The notes beneath the pieces were generated by a model, which saw nothing but the letters and a program-made list of their open reading frames with translations, was not told the DNA's origin and made no database searches. The position numbers were made by a program, and so were the translations under genes. Below, one piece after another: positions 1-5,034 of a DNA stretch of 5,034 bases. This stretch comes from Bacteroidales bacterium (GTDB lineage Bacteria > Bacteroidota > Bacteroidia > Bacteroidales > GCA-2748055), in the NCBI GenBank assembly GCA_029934875.1, contig JAOZLK010000384.1, positions 1-5,034 on the forward strand, given 5' to 3'. How positions within the stretch are numbered: position 1 is the first letter of the stretch; every line of letters begins with the position of its first letter.

Positions 1-2054
1 TATTCCCTTTGCCACAGTATCCCGTTCTGGGGTTTTAATACCCAGTGTGTTTCAGAAGGAAAGAAGAGCATGCGGCTGGGAATTCCCAACATCTGGGCCG
101 TATTGAAGGCTGCCATTCCCTGGGTATAGGGAATCCTGTAATCGTGTTCCCCCTGGATCACCATGATGGGGGTGTCCCAGTTTTTCACAAAATGATGTGC
201 CGACCCGGCATAGGACTTCACGACCACCGGATTATCTTTTTCCCAGGGAGCACCTCCCTTCTCCCAGTGGTCGAAGAACATCTCCTCTGTGGTGGCATAC
301 ATCATTTCGGCATTAAATACCCCGCAATGGGAGATGAATGCCTTAAAGCGTTTTTCATGGTTGCCGGCCAGCCAGAATATAGAAGACCCTCCAAAGCTGG
401 CACCCACGGCACCCAGGCGATCTTCATCCACAAAGGATTCCGCACTGATGTCATCAATGGCGCTGAGCAGGTCCTGCATGGCCAGACCGCTATTGTCCTT
501 GCTAACCTGGTCGGTCCACAGTTGTCCGTGGCTGCTGACTCCCCGGCGGGCGGGTGCAATCACCACGTAATCATAGGAGGCCATCTGGCTCATGTTCCAG
601 CGATAGCTCCAGAACTGGCCCAGGACTCCCTGCGGTCCACCGGTGCAGAACATCACTGCCGGATACTTTTTACTTTCATCGAAATGAGGCGGGTAGATGG
701 CCCAGACCAGCATTTCCTTGTTGTCCACTGTGGTGACCCAGCGTTTTTCTACCTTCGGCATGGTCAGCTGATCAAGCAGGTGCTTGTTTTCAAAAGATAA
801 TTCCGTAGCCGTTCCAGTGGTTGGATCCACGCTGTAAATCTCCTGGGGTTTGGTCATGTCCACCCGGGTTGCGATGAGTCGGTCACCGGCAATGGCCACA
901 CTGTGGTAGTCATACATGCCTCCAGTAATGGGAACAATTTCACGGCTGGGCACATTCATTTTAAACAGGTGGTGCTCTGAATTTACCGCGCAAACAAAAT
1001 AAAGGTTTTCACCGTCATCGGCCCAGATTTCGCCCGATGGTGAATAATCAAAGTTCTCGGTGAGGTAGCGTTTTTGCCCGCTGGCCAGGTCCATTACAAA
1101 AAGTCGTTCTTTGTCAGCCTCATACCCGGCCCGCCTCATGCTGTGCCAGTAAATCTTACTGCCATCGGGAGAGAAGAAGGGCACACGGTCATAACCTGGC
1201 ATGCCTTCTGTCAGGTTCCGTGTCGATCCGCTCTCCAGCTCATAGAGGTAAATATCCGAATCGGTACTGAAGCTGTACTCCAATCCGCCGAGCTTCTTAC
1301 AGGTGTAGGCTATGCCTTTGCTGTCAGGGGTCCAGGCCACTTCTTCCAGTCCGCCAAAGGGTTTCATGGGCGAATCAAAGGCTTCGCCAGGCATTAGGTC
1401 TGTTCCGCCTGAAAATGTTTCATCGAAATCGGCATAGAACACATGGCTGTAGGTACCATCTTCCCAGGTGTCCCAGTGACGGTACATCAGGTCGTTGATC
1501 ACCCGTCCATCGGTCTCCTGCAGGTCGGGGTGCAAATCCTGGGTGGTCTTGTCGACCTGTACCTCCCGGGTGTAGAGTGCCTTGCTTCCGTCGGGGGAAA
1601 ATGCCAGTCCGGTGATGCCACCTTCCACATCGGAAATTTTTTGCTTTCCGCTCCCGTCGGCTTTCATCTCCCAGGCCTGCAGATTTCCGGAGGCATTTGA
1701 GATGTAGATAATCCGCTCTCCATCGGGATGCCATACGGCATTAAATTCGTTCTGGGGCGTTTCGGTAAGTTGAATTTTACCTGATCCGTCCACATTCATT
1801 ACAAAGAGTTCCCTGTTGCTTTTATTCTGTTCTACACTGTAATAGGAAACCCCGTAGAGGATATTTTCCCCGGAGGGAGAGACCTGTACATCACCCAGTC
1901 GTCCGAAGGCCCATAAAACCTCTGGCGTCATGATATCGGAGCTCAGCTCCATCTGGTTTTTTGTAATCAGGGGTTCATCGGAAGTATTCTCCGCCGGTGC
2001 CTGGCAGGAGATCATCAAAATAGAAAATAGTGAAAGGATCAGAAGCTTTTTCAT
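1..2054 (-). CDS. S9-family prolyl oligopeptidase-type serine peptidase, DPP5-like, lipoprotein signal (3' end cut by window)
   Basis: A serine exopeptidase of the prolyl oligopeptidase clan, probably releasing dipeptides from peptides in the periplasm. I read 684 codons in this frame without a stop. Residues 1-17 are a lipoprotein-type signal (MKK, hydrophobic stretch, ISC with Cys17). An N-terminal beta-propeller shows WD40/TolB-like blade motifs: SPSG at 59-62, HPDG at 109-112, SPDG at 153-156, TPDS at 242-245 and SPDG at 295-298. The C-terminal alpha/beta-hydrolase domain starts near 440, with GGPQG at 472-476, nucleophile Ser553 in GASFGG, Asp638 in GEHDYRIP and His670 in ETHWVLKPQN. The Ser-Asp-His spacing of 85 and 32 residues, together with GGPQ and FWLAG, resembles bacterial DPP5 (S9C) more than DPP IV. 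The final partial codon TA is probably Tyr, and I expect only about 10-15 residues to be missing. It lies 60 bases downstream of the ADP-ribosylglycohydrolase gene but has its own promoter match. There is no Shine-Dalgarno. The S9 assignment is firm; the DPP5 subtype is from memory of the family. Confidence 0.95.
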   Translation of the reverse strand, partial: MKKLLILSLFSILMISCQAPAENTSDEPLITKNQMELSSDIMTPEVLWAFGRLGDVQVSPSGENILYGVSYYSVEQNKSNRELFVMNVDGSGKIQLTETPQNEFNAVWHPDGERIIYISNASGNLQAWEMKADGSGKQKISDVEGGITGLAFSPDGSKALYTREVQVDKTTQDLHPDLQETDGRVINDLMYRHWDTWEDGTYSHVFYADFDETFSGGTDLMPGEAFDSPMKPFGGLEEVAWTPDSKGIAYTCKKLGGLEYSFSTDSDIYLYELESGSTRNLTEGMPGYDRVPFFSPDGSKIYWHSMRRAGYEADKERLFVMDLASGQKRYLTENFDYSPSGEIWADDGENLYFVCAVNSEHHLFKMNVPSREIVPITGGMYDYHSVAIAGDRLIATRVDMTKPQEIYSVDPTTGTATELSFENKHLLDQLTMPKVEKRWVTTVDNKEMLVWAIYPPHFDESKKYPAVMFCTGGPQGVLGQFWSYRWNMSQMASYDYVVIAPARRGVSSHGQLWTDQVSKDNSGLAMQDLLSAIDDISAESFVDEDRLGAVGASFGGSSIFWLAGNHEKRFKAFISHCGVFNAEMMYATTEEMFFDHWEKGGAPWEKDNPVVVKSYAGSAHHFVKNWDTPIMVIQGEHDYRIPYTQGMAAFNTAQMLGIPSRMLFFPSETHWVLKPQNGILWQRE

Positions 2055-2075
2055 GGAACTTGTTTTTGTTTGTAT

Positions 2076-2105
2076 CAAATTTAGGAATTATTCGGTGGGG
2101 GACAA
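2076..2105 (-). promoter_or_regulatory. Bacteroidota-type promoter for the S9 peptidase gene
   Basis: On the minus strand, TTG (2105-2103) is followed after exactly 19 bases by TAAATTTG (2083-2076), a full match to the -7 element TAnnTTTG. The -33 element has the core TTG but lacks the leading T of TTTG. The -7 element ends 21 bases before the ATG at 2054, so a start roughly 7 bases downstream would leave a short leader of about 15 bases, A-rich and without a Shine-Dalgarno, as is usual in this phylum. It sits in the 60-base gap after the upstream gene's TAG stop, so the peptidase can probably be expressed independently of that gene. The match is seen directly; promoter activity is inferred. 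Confidence 0.65.
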
Positions 2106-2114
2106 CCGGGTTAG

Positions 2115-3257
2115 CTATAGGTTCTGGAGTAGGTCCATCCAGGTATTCACATCCTGGCCAAACTGTTCTTTCATTTGATGGTTTACTGTATTCCTCATCT
2201 CTTCGGGGAAAACATCCTTTCCATGAATGGCTCCCAGGATGGCTCCCAGTACCTGGGCATAGGAATCGGTGTCGTGTCCGAACTCCATAATGATTTGCAT
2301 GGATGCAAGGGGATGATAGTCCGCCACCTCGGCAACGGCAAAGACTACCACAATGGGAACCCATGCTTCCCACCAGTAAGTGCATTGAAGCTCATTTTCA
2401 AGAATGGAGAAGAGCCTGGCTATATTTCCGCCGGATCGTGCTGCAAAGCTGTGAGCCGTGTCCAGCCATTTTGTTAATTCCCTGTTTACATAGAGGGTGC
2501 GGTTATACCCGTAAGGATCAACCGATCTCATGGCCTCCTCAAGGTTTTCCCATGAACCGTCGGGCTGAAGGGCCCGTGCAAGTCCGGCTACCAGTGCCGA
2601 GTTCATGTCTTTTGCCACCCCAATGTCGAAGTAGCCCAATTCATAGGTTTTAAGGTAGCACCATTCTGGATCCTCCGGATGAAGAGCCGCAATCGGCAGG
2701 AAAGGCATCTGGCCTTCCATCGTGGGTATTCCTCCCCAGATGCGCTCTACCGGGTAGGCATTCTCACGTTCACCCAGGGCCCACCTGGTGGCATATTCGA
2801 TTTCAGGGATCCACTCATCAAAGTTGTCCTGGTACTTTTCCGGAAGCTCATCCCTGAATTCCAGTACCGATCGGGCAAAGTTTTCCTGGGTCAGCATTCC
2901 AGGATAGTTTTTAAGGGTGTTAAAGACGATGATCTTAAAGCGGGTGTCGTCGGTAATGGTTCCTGCAGGTGCGTAATCTTCCCACTGTGCAAAGGGTTCA
3001 GCCTTTTTGGGATACTTTGTTAAGCTGAAGAGTTCTGACAGCCCTACCAATGCTTCCGCTGTGACTTTATCACTGGTGGTGGTCCATTTGGAGCGAATGG
3101 GAGGATGAACAAATTCGACGGGTCCGCCGGCTGCATCGCCTATGGCCGAACCGATCAGCATCCCCTGGATTTTATCCTCCGCAGAGGGTGCCTGGATCTG
3201 TGAGAGCAGGTAGGCTGGAGCCAGCCATGCCAGGCATATGAGTGGAATTATTTTCAT
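2115..3257 (-). CDS. Exported ADP-ribosylglycohydrolase (ARH/DraG) family protein
   Basis: A 380-residue member of the ADP-ribosylglycohydrolase fold, whose characterised members (DraG, ARH1, ARH3) remove ADP-ribose from modified substrates using two magnesium ions. Visible family motifs are the N-terminal helix G-x3-G-x3-GDAAGG (residues 32-45), the metal-binding TDDT at 102-105, and C-terminal GHDTDS at 327-332, followed by a Gly/Ala helix to IHG. By homology the metal ligands would be Thr102, Asp103, Asp104, Asp329, Asp331 and Ser332, so the centre looks intact; His328 replaces the Gly of the common GGDTDT form. Residues 1-19 look like a Sec signal peptide (K2, then a hydrophobic run to about LLS), with no convincing lipobox, so the protein is probably periplasmic. 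An in-frame TAA lies 6 bases upstream of the ATG, which makes this the first possible start. The length is normal for the family. The true substrate cannot be deduced; some members act on other ADP-ribose-like or unknown compounds. I found no good promoter match upstream. Confidence 0.9.
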   Translation of the reverse strand: MKIIPLICLAWLAPAYLLSQIQAPSAEDKIQGMLIGSAIGDAAGGPVEFVHPPIRSKWTTTSDKVTAEALVGLSELFSLTKYPKKAEPFAQWEDYAPAGTITDDTRFKIIVFNTLKNYPGMLTQENFARSVLEFRDELPEKYQDNFDEWIPEIEYATRWALGERENAYPVERIWGGIPTMEGQMPFLPIAALHPEDPEWCYLKTYELGYFDIGVAKDMNSALVAGLARALQPDGSWENLEEAMRSVDPYGYNRTLYVNRELTKWLDTAHSFAARSGGNIARLFSILENELQCTYWWEAWVPIVVVFAVAEVADYHPLASMQIIMEFGHDTDSYAQVLGAILGAIHGKDVFPEEMRNTVNHQMKEQFGQDVNTWMDLLQNL

Positions 3258-3407
3258 GCTTTAGTTAATAAGTGCTTTGAATTGCTTAACTTTTGAACCA
3301 AGATATCACATTAAGTGTTTACATTACGGATCAAATAACTTAAATTTATCATGCCTCTATTTTGGAGACTGATAAATGTTTAATAATTTTTATAAAAACT
3401 TACAATA
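3258..3407. other. Divergent intergenic region between the ADP-ribosylglycohydrolase and DUF4136 genes
   Basis: This AT-rich 150-base gap separates two genes read in opposite directions and must contain starts for both. It holds the candidate promoter of the plus-strand gene (3361-3391). It also contains the perfect 8-base palindrome TAAATTTA (3341-3348) and two short inverted pairs, TTAAGT/ACTTAA (3311-3316 and 3338-3343) and AGTTAA/TTAACT (3263-3268 and 3286-3291). These arms are short enough to be chance in such AT-rich DNA. For the minus-strand gene I see no pair of elements at correct spacing. No small reading frame here looks credible. Confidence 0.6.
3361..3391 (+). promoter_or_regulatory. 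Candidate Bacteroidota-type promoter for the DUF4136 gene
   Basis: TTTG (3361-3364), 19 bases, then TAATTTTT (3384-3391), which matches TAnnTTTG except for the last base. The spacing is identical to that of the promoter ahead of the S9 peptidase, and the -7 element ends 16 bases before the ATG at 3408, again giving a very short leader without a Shine-Dalgarno. A weaker alternative further upstream is TTTA (3318-3321), 19 bases, TAAATTTA (3341-3348). AT-richness raises the chance of a fortuitous match. Confidence 0.5.
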
Positions 3408-3980
3408 ATGAAGAAGATTTTATTAATTGCCTCCGTCGGTTTATTCATGCTTTCCTGTAGCAGTGTAAAGGTTATATCTGACTTCGACAAGAATGTGGAT
3501 TTTACCCAGTACAAATCGCTTGAGTATTATGGCTGGGCCGATGATTCAGACAAGATTCTGAATCGTTTTGATAAGGAACGAATTGAGAAGGCATTTGCTG
3601 CAGAGTTCAGGAGCAGAGACATCGAAATTATTGAAAGTGGTGGTGACCTTATTGTCACACTCTACATTGTTGCTGAGCAAAAAACAGAGACAACTGCCTA
3701 TACATCCGGTATGGGTGGTGGATATGGTGGATATGGCGGATACTATGGCTATGGCCCCGGATATGGATGGGGAGGCGGTTATTCTACAACCACCTACAAT
3801 GATTACGACTATGTTGTAGGAACCTTGCTTGTGTCGGTCTATGATGCTGCCAAGAAGGAGTTAATCTGGGAATCACGTGGCGAAGGTACTGTTGATGAAG
3901 ACCCTAATAATTCTGAGGAGAAAATTGCACAAACAGTGACTAAGATTATGTATGAATACCCGATTAAACCCGTCGAGTAG
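3408..3980 (+). CDS. DUF4136-type lipoprotein with Gly/Tyr-rich insert
   Basis: A 190-residue envelope lipoprotein of unknown function. Residues 1-16 are a signal with lipobox-like MLS ahead of Cys17; the following SSVKV-x-SDFDK and VDFTQYKSL are typical of the start of DUF4136 domains. A charged helix (about 53-71) and a GGDLIVTLYI strand (78-87, in place of the usual ADxxV) follow, and the C-terminal part has GTLLVSVYD and a KELIWES strand with a final helix containing KIAQTV. Residues 101-125 form a Gly/Tyr-rich insert with three consecutive Gly-Gly-Tyr units (104-112) that interrupts the domain. There is no run of acidic residues after Cys17, so surface export is not predicted; an outer-membrane lipoprotein facing the periplasm is the simplest inference. 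The gene looks more AT-rich than the long genes around it. It has its own promoter candidate upstream and a terminator 25 bases after the stop, so it is probably a single-gene transcript. The family assignment is by recognised pattern. Confidence 0.88.
   Translation: MKKILLIASVGLFMLSCSSVKVISDFDKNVDFTQYKSLEYYGWADDSDKILNRFDKERIEKAFAAEFRSRDIEIIESGGDLIVTLYIVAEQKTETTAYTSGMGGGYGGYGGYYGYGPGYGWGGGYSTTTYNDYDYVVGTLLVSVYDAAKKELIWESRGEGTVDEDPNNSEEKIAQTVTKIMYEYPIKPVE
3717..3743 (+). repeat. Three tandem 9-base units encoding Gly-Gly-Tyr
   Basis: Inside the DUF4136 lipoprotein gene, ggtggatat occurs twice and is followed by the variant ggcggatac, encoding GGY three times (residues 104-112). More irregular Gly/Tyr codons continue to about 3782. 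The near-identical units suggest growth by slippage, with length possibly varying between strains. No reading-frame change would result, because the unit is a multiple of three. Confidence 0.8.
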
Positions 3981-4005
3981 CTTATAGGGTTTAAAATATT
4001 GAACG

Positions 4006-4054
4006 CAGAAATAGGAGGGGGAATCCACACAGGGTTCCCCTTCTTCTGTTTTTT
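4006..4054 (+). terminator. Intrinsic terminator after the DUF4136 gene
   Basis: The core hairpin pairs GGAGGGGGAATCC (4014-4026) with the bases from 4032, GGGTTCCCC then TTCT, around the loop ACACA (4027-4031), with T-G wobbles at 4024/4034, 4017/4041 and 4014/4044. If 4014 is left unpaired, CAGAA (4006-4010) can pair with TTCTG (4044-4048), extending the stem across a short one-sided bulge so that it abuts a run of six T (4049-4054). This is a convincing rho-independent terminator, 25 bases after the stop at 3980. It isolates the DUF4136 gene from the barrel gene downstream. The minus-strand sense has no equally good T-run. Confidence 0.85.
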
Positions 4055-4055
4055 A

Positions 4056-4063
4056 TATCTTTA
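4056..4063 (+). promoter_or_regulatory. Weak -7-like element ahead of the DUF6268-like gene
   Basis: TATCTTTA fits TAnnTTTG except for its last base and lies immediately after the terminator T-run. The only upstream partner near the right distance is TTC (4035-4037), 18 bases away and inside the terminator stem, so the -33 match is poor. It is listed because a terminator precedes the barrel gene and some promoter must lie between about 4030 and 4108. If real, the leader would be about 40 bases and would contain the direct repeat. Confidence 0.22.
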
Positions 4064-4075
4064 GTTCAGTAAACT

Positions 4076-4100
4076 AAGCAACTAAACCAAGCAACTAAAC
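4076..4100 (+). repeat. Direct repeat, two 12-base copies in the barrel gene leader
   Basis: AAGCAACTAAAC occurs at 4076-4087 and again at 4089-4100, a period of 13 bases. The preceding 13 bases (4062-4074) match the period at 8 of 13 positions and also end in TAAAC, so a decayed third copy is possible. The second copy ends 8 bases before the ATG at 4109. It is noncoding in the barrel frame, because an in-frame TAA lies at 4070-4072 and no start follows before 4109. It may be a slippage product, an operator or a leader element; the sequence alone does not decide. Confidence 0.75.
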
Positions 4101-4108
4101 TGCCTGCT

Positions 4109-5034
4109 ATGAAACGATTCCTCATCTTATTGCTTACCGGAAGCCTGTGCATGGCACTCCCGGCCCAGGAAACCATTGACATTCTCTCATTGAGCGGAAG
4201 GTATGGCCTTCCGAAGGAATACGAAGATGCCGCCTATACGGGAAAGGCCTCCGAATGGGGATCTGTAAACTCCCTCACTGCCGGGGTGAAACTGGGTAGC
4301 CGCTCCATGCTGGCTATCAATGTGAGCTATTTCTATTTCAATCAACAGAATGCTCCGGATCCTGAGTTTCCCGATGATATTGCCATTGCCGATCCGGTTA
4401 AGATCAACGGATTTATTCTGAGGACCGGCCTTATCCAGGATTTTGGAGAAGGTCGATCTTTACAGCTCCTGGTGGCCCCCAGGCTTATGTCGGATTTTAA
4501 GAATATGGATGGAAGGAGCTTTCAGATGGGGGCTATTGTTTCCTACAAAAAGAAGTTCCGGGATGAATTTACCATTGGTGGTGGCTTGATTTATAATACG
4601 GAATTATTTGGGCCCTACTTTGTTCCCATCCTGGATATTAACTGGCAGTTTGCATCCAAATGGAAGCTCAAAGGGATGATTCCGGTCACCGCCAGGATCG
4701 AATATACGGTGAATGAAAACCTGAAGCTTGGATTCAATCATTTCGGACTGATTACCACATACGCCCTTGGAAAGGAAGCATATTCGGGGGATTATATTGA
4801 GCGGCAGAGCATCGATCTTTCATTGTTTGCCAGGCAGCGCCTTGTTGGAAATATTTTTGTCGAGGGGATGGTGGGACGCACCATGGGCCGGCAGTACCGT
4901 CAGTATGAGGGGGATCAGAAGGTCGATTTTGCCATACCCCTGGTTACTTTTGGCGATGAGCGGGTAATAAAGAATGAGTATGCTGATTTTAAGGATGGGA
5001 TGATCCTCACTCTGAAACTGATTTACAGCATGCC
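4109..5034 (+). CDS. DUF6268-like outer-membrane beta-barrel protein (3' end cut by window)
   Basis: 308 complete codons plus a partial Pro codon are present, in frame to the window edge. Residues 1-19 are a Sec signal peptide (MKR, hydrophobic core, cleavage likely after LPA before QE). The mature part is built of alternating amphipathic strands separated by polar turns, for example LTAGVKLG, MLAINVSYFYF, FTIGGGLIY, LKLGFNHFGLIT and ILTLKLIYSM, as expected for an outer-membrane barrel. The segments GRQYRQYE and the strand after it resemble the C-terminal part of DUF6268 family barrels as I remember them. The final strand ends at the window edge, so probably only a few residues are missing. 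An in-frame TAA at 4070-4072 with no other ATG fixes the start. No Shine-Dalgarno is present; a direct repeat fills the leader. Function is unknown: a small-molecule channel or structural role are both possible, and there is no TonB box or plug domain. The barrel call is firmer than the DUF number. Confidence 0.8.
   Translation, partial: MKRFLILLLTGSLCMALPAQETIDILSLSGRYGLPKEYEDAAYTGKASEWGSVNSLTAGVKLGSRSMLAINVSYFYFNQQNAPDPEFPDDIAIADPVKINGFILRTGLIQDFGEGRSLQLLVAPRLMSDFKNMDGRSFQMGAIVSYKKKFRDEFTIGGGLIYNTELFGPYFVPILDINWQFASKWKLKGMIPVTARIEYTVNENLKLGFNHFGLITTYALGKEAYSGDYIERQSIDLSLFARQRLVGNIFVEGMVGRTMGRQYRQYEGDQKVDFAIPLVTFGDERVIKNEYADFKDGMILTLKLIYSM

Noticed and set aside
45..800. 251-codon plus-strand open frame
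   Set aside because: It lies opposite the catalytic domain of the S9 peptidase, which has all three catalytic residues in the minus frame; the plus product has no recognisable domain or signal.
1420..1734. Minus-strand 104-codon open frame
   Set aside because: It is in another frame of the peptidase beta-propeller, which is continuous and shows blade motifs in its own frame.
2084..2110. Possible terminator between the two minus-strand genes (CGGT...ACCG)
   Set aside because: Only a 4-base stem with no T-run; far weaker than the terminator at 4006-4054.
1975..2385. Minus-strand 136-codon open frame spanning the gap between the two left genes
   Set aside because: It overlaps the metal-motif end of the hydrolase and the signal peptide of the peptidase out of frame; its composition is Gly/Cys/Arg-rich without domain signs.
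2679..3023. Plus-strand 114-codon open frame
   Set aside because: Antisense shadow of the ADP-ribosylglycohydrolase gene, with no family resemblance.
3839..4030. Minus-strand 63-codon open frame starting inside the terminator
   Set aside because: It runs antisense to the end of the DUF4136 gene, starts within the hairpin, and has no promoter or recognisable features.
4767..4967. Plus-strand 66-codon open frame
   Set aside because: Out-of-frame shadow inside the barrel gene, whose own frame is open throughout with regular beta-strand pattern.
1..5034. Mobile elements, CRISPR array, tRNA or rRNA, toxin-antitoxin or defence genes
   Set aside because: I saw no transposase motifs, terminal inverted repeats, regularly spaced repeats or RNA-gene signatures; the ADP-ribosylglycohydrolase is not beside an ADP-ribosyltransferase, so a DarTG-like pair is not supported.

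Overview
The window looks like chromosomal DNA of a Bacteroidota bacterium. The evidence is the set of protein families (a DPP5-like S9 peptidase, an exported ADP-ribosylglycohydrolase-like protein, a DUF4136 lipoprotein and a DUF6268-like outer-membrane barrel), the lack of Shine-Dalgarno sequences ahead of the starts, and two promoters that fit the Bacteroidota form (TTTG/TTG, about 19 bases, TAnnTTTG). I cannot fix the genus. Composition is moderate and fairly even, but the intergenic regions and the DUF4136 gene look more AT-rich.

Layout: the left 3.26 kb is on the minus strand. It is read from right to left as an exported ADP-ribosylglycohydrolase-family protein (3257-2115), a 60-base gap holding a strong promoter match, then a lipoprotein-type S9 peptidase (from 2054) that runs off the left edge just before its end. 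A 150-base divergent region (3258-3407) separates this pair from the plus-strand genes: a small DUF4136-type lipoprotein with a Gly/Tyr-rich insert (3408-3980), a well-formed intrinsic terminator (4006-4054), a 13-base-period direct repeat (4076-4100), and an outer-membrane beta-barrel gene (from 4109) that runs off the right edge near its C-terminus.

All four products carry export signals, so this is a cell-envelope gene cluster. The peptidase probably removes dipeptides from peptides in the periplasm, as DPP5 does in peptide-fermenting relatives. The ADP-ribosylglycohydrolase-like protein is unusual in being exported, and its substrate cannot be told from sequence. The two plus-strand genes are separated by a terminator and are probably independent units. 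I found no mobile element, RNA gene, CRISPR array or defence system, and nothing that forms a clearly new multi-gene system. The points most worth a second look are the exported hydrolase next to the peptidase, the internal promoter, and the repeat ahead of the barrel gene.
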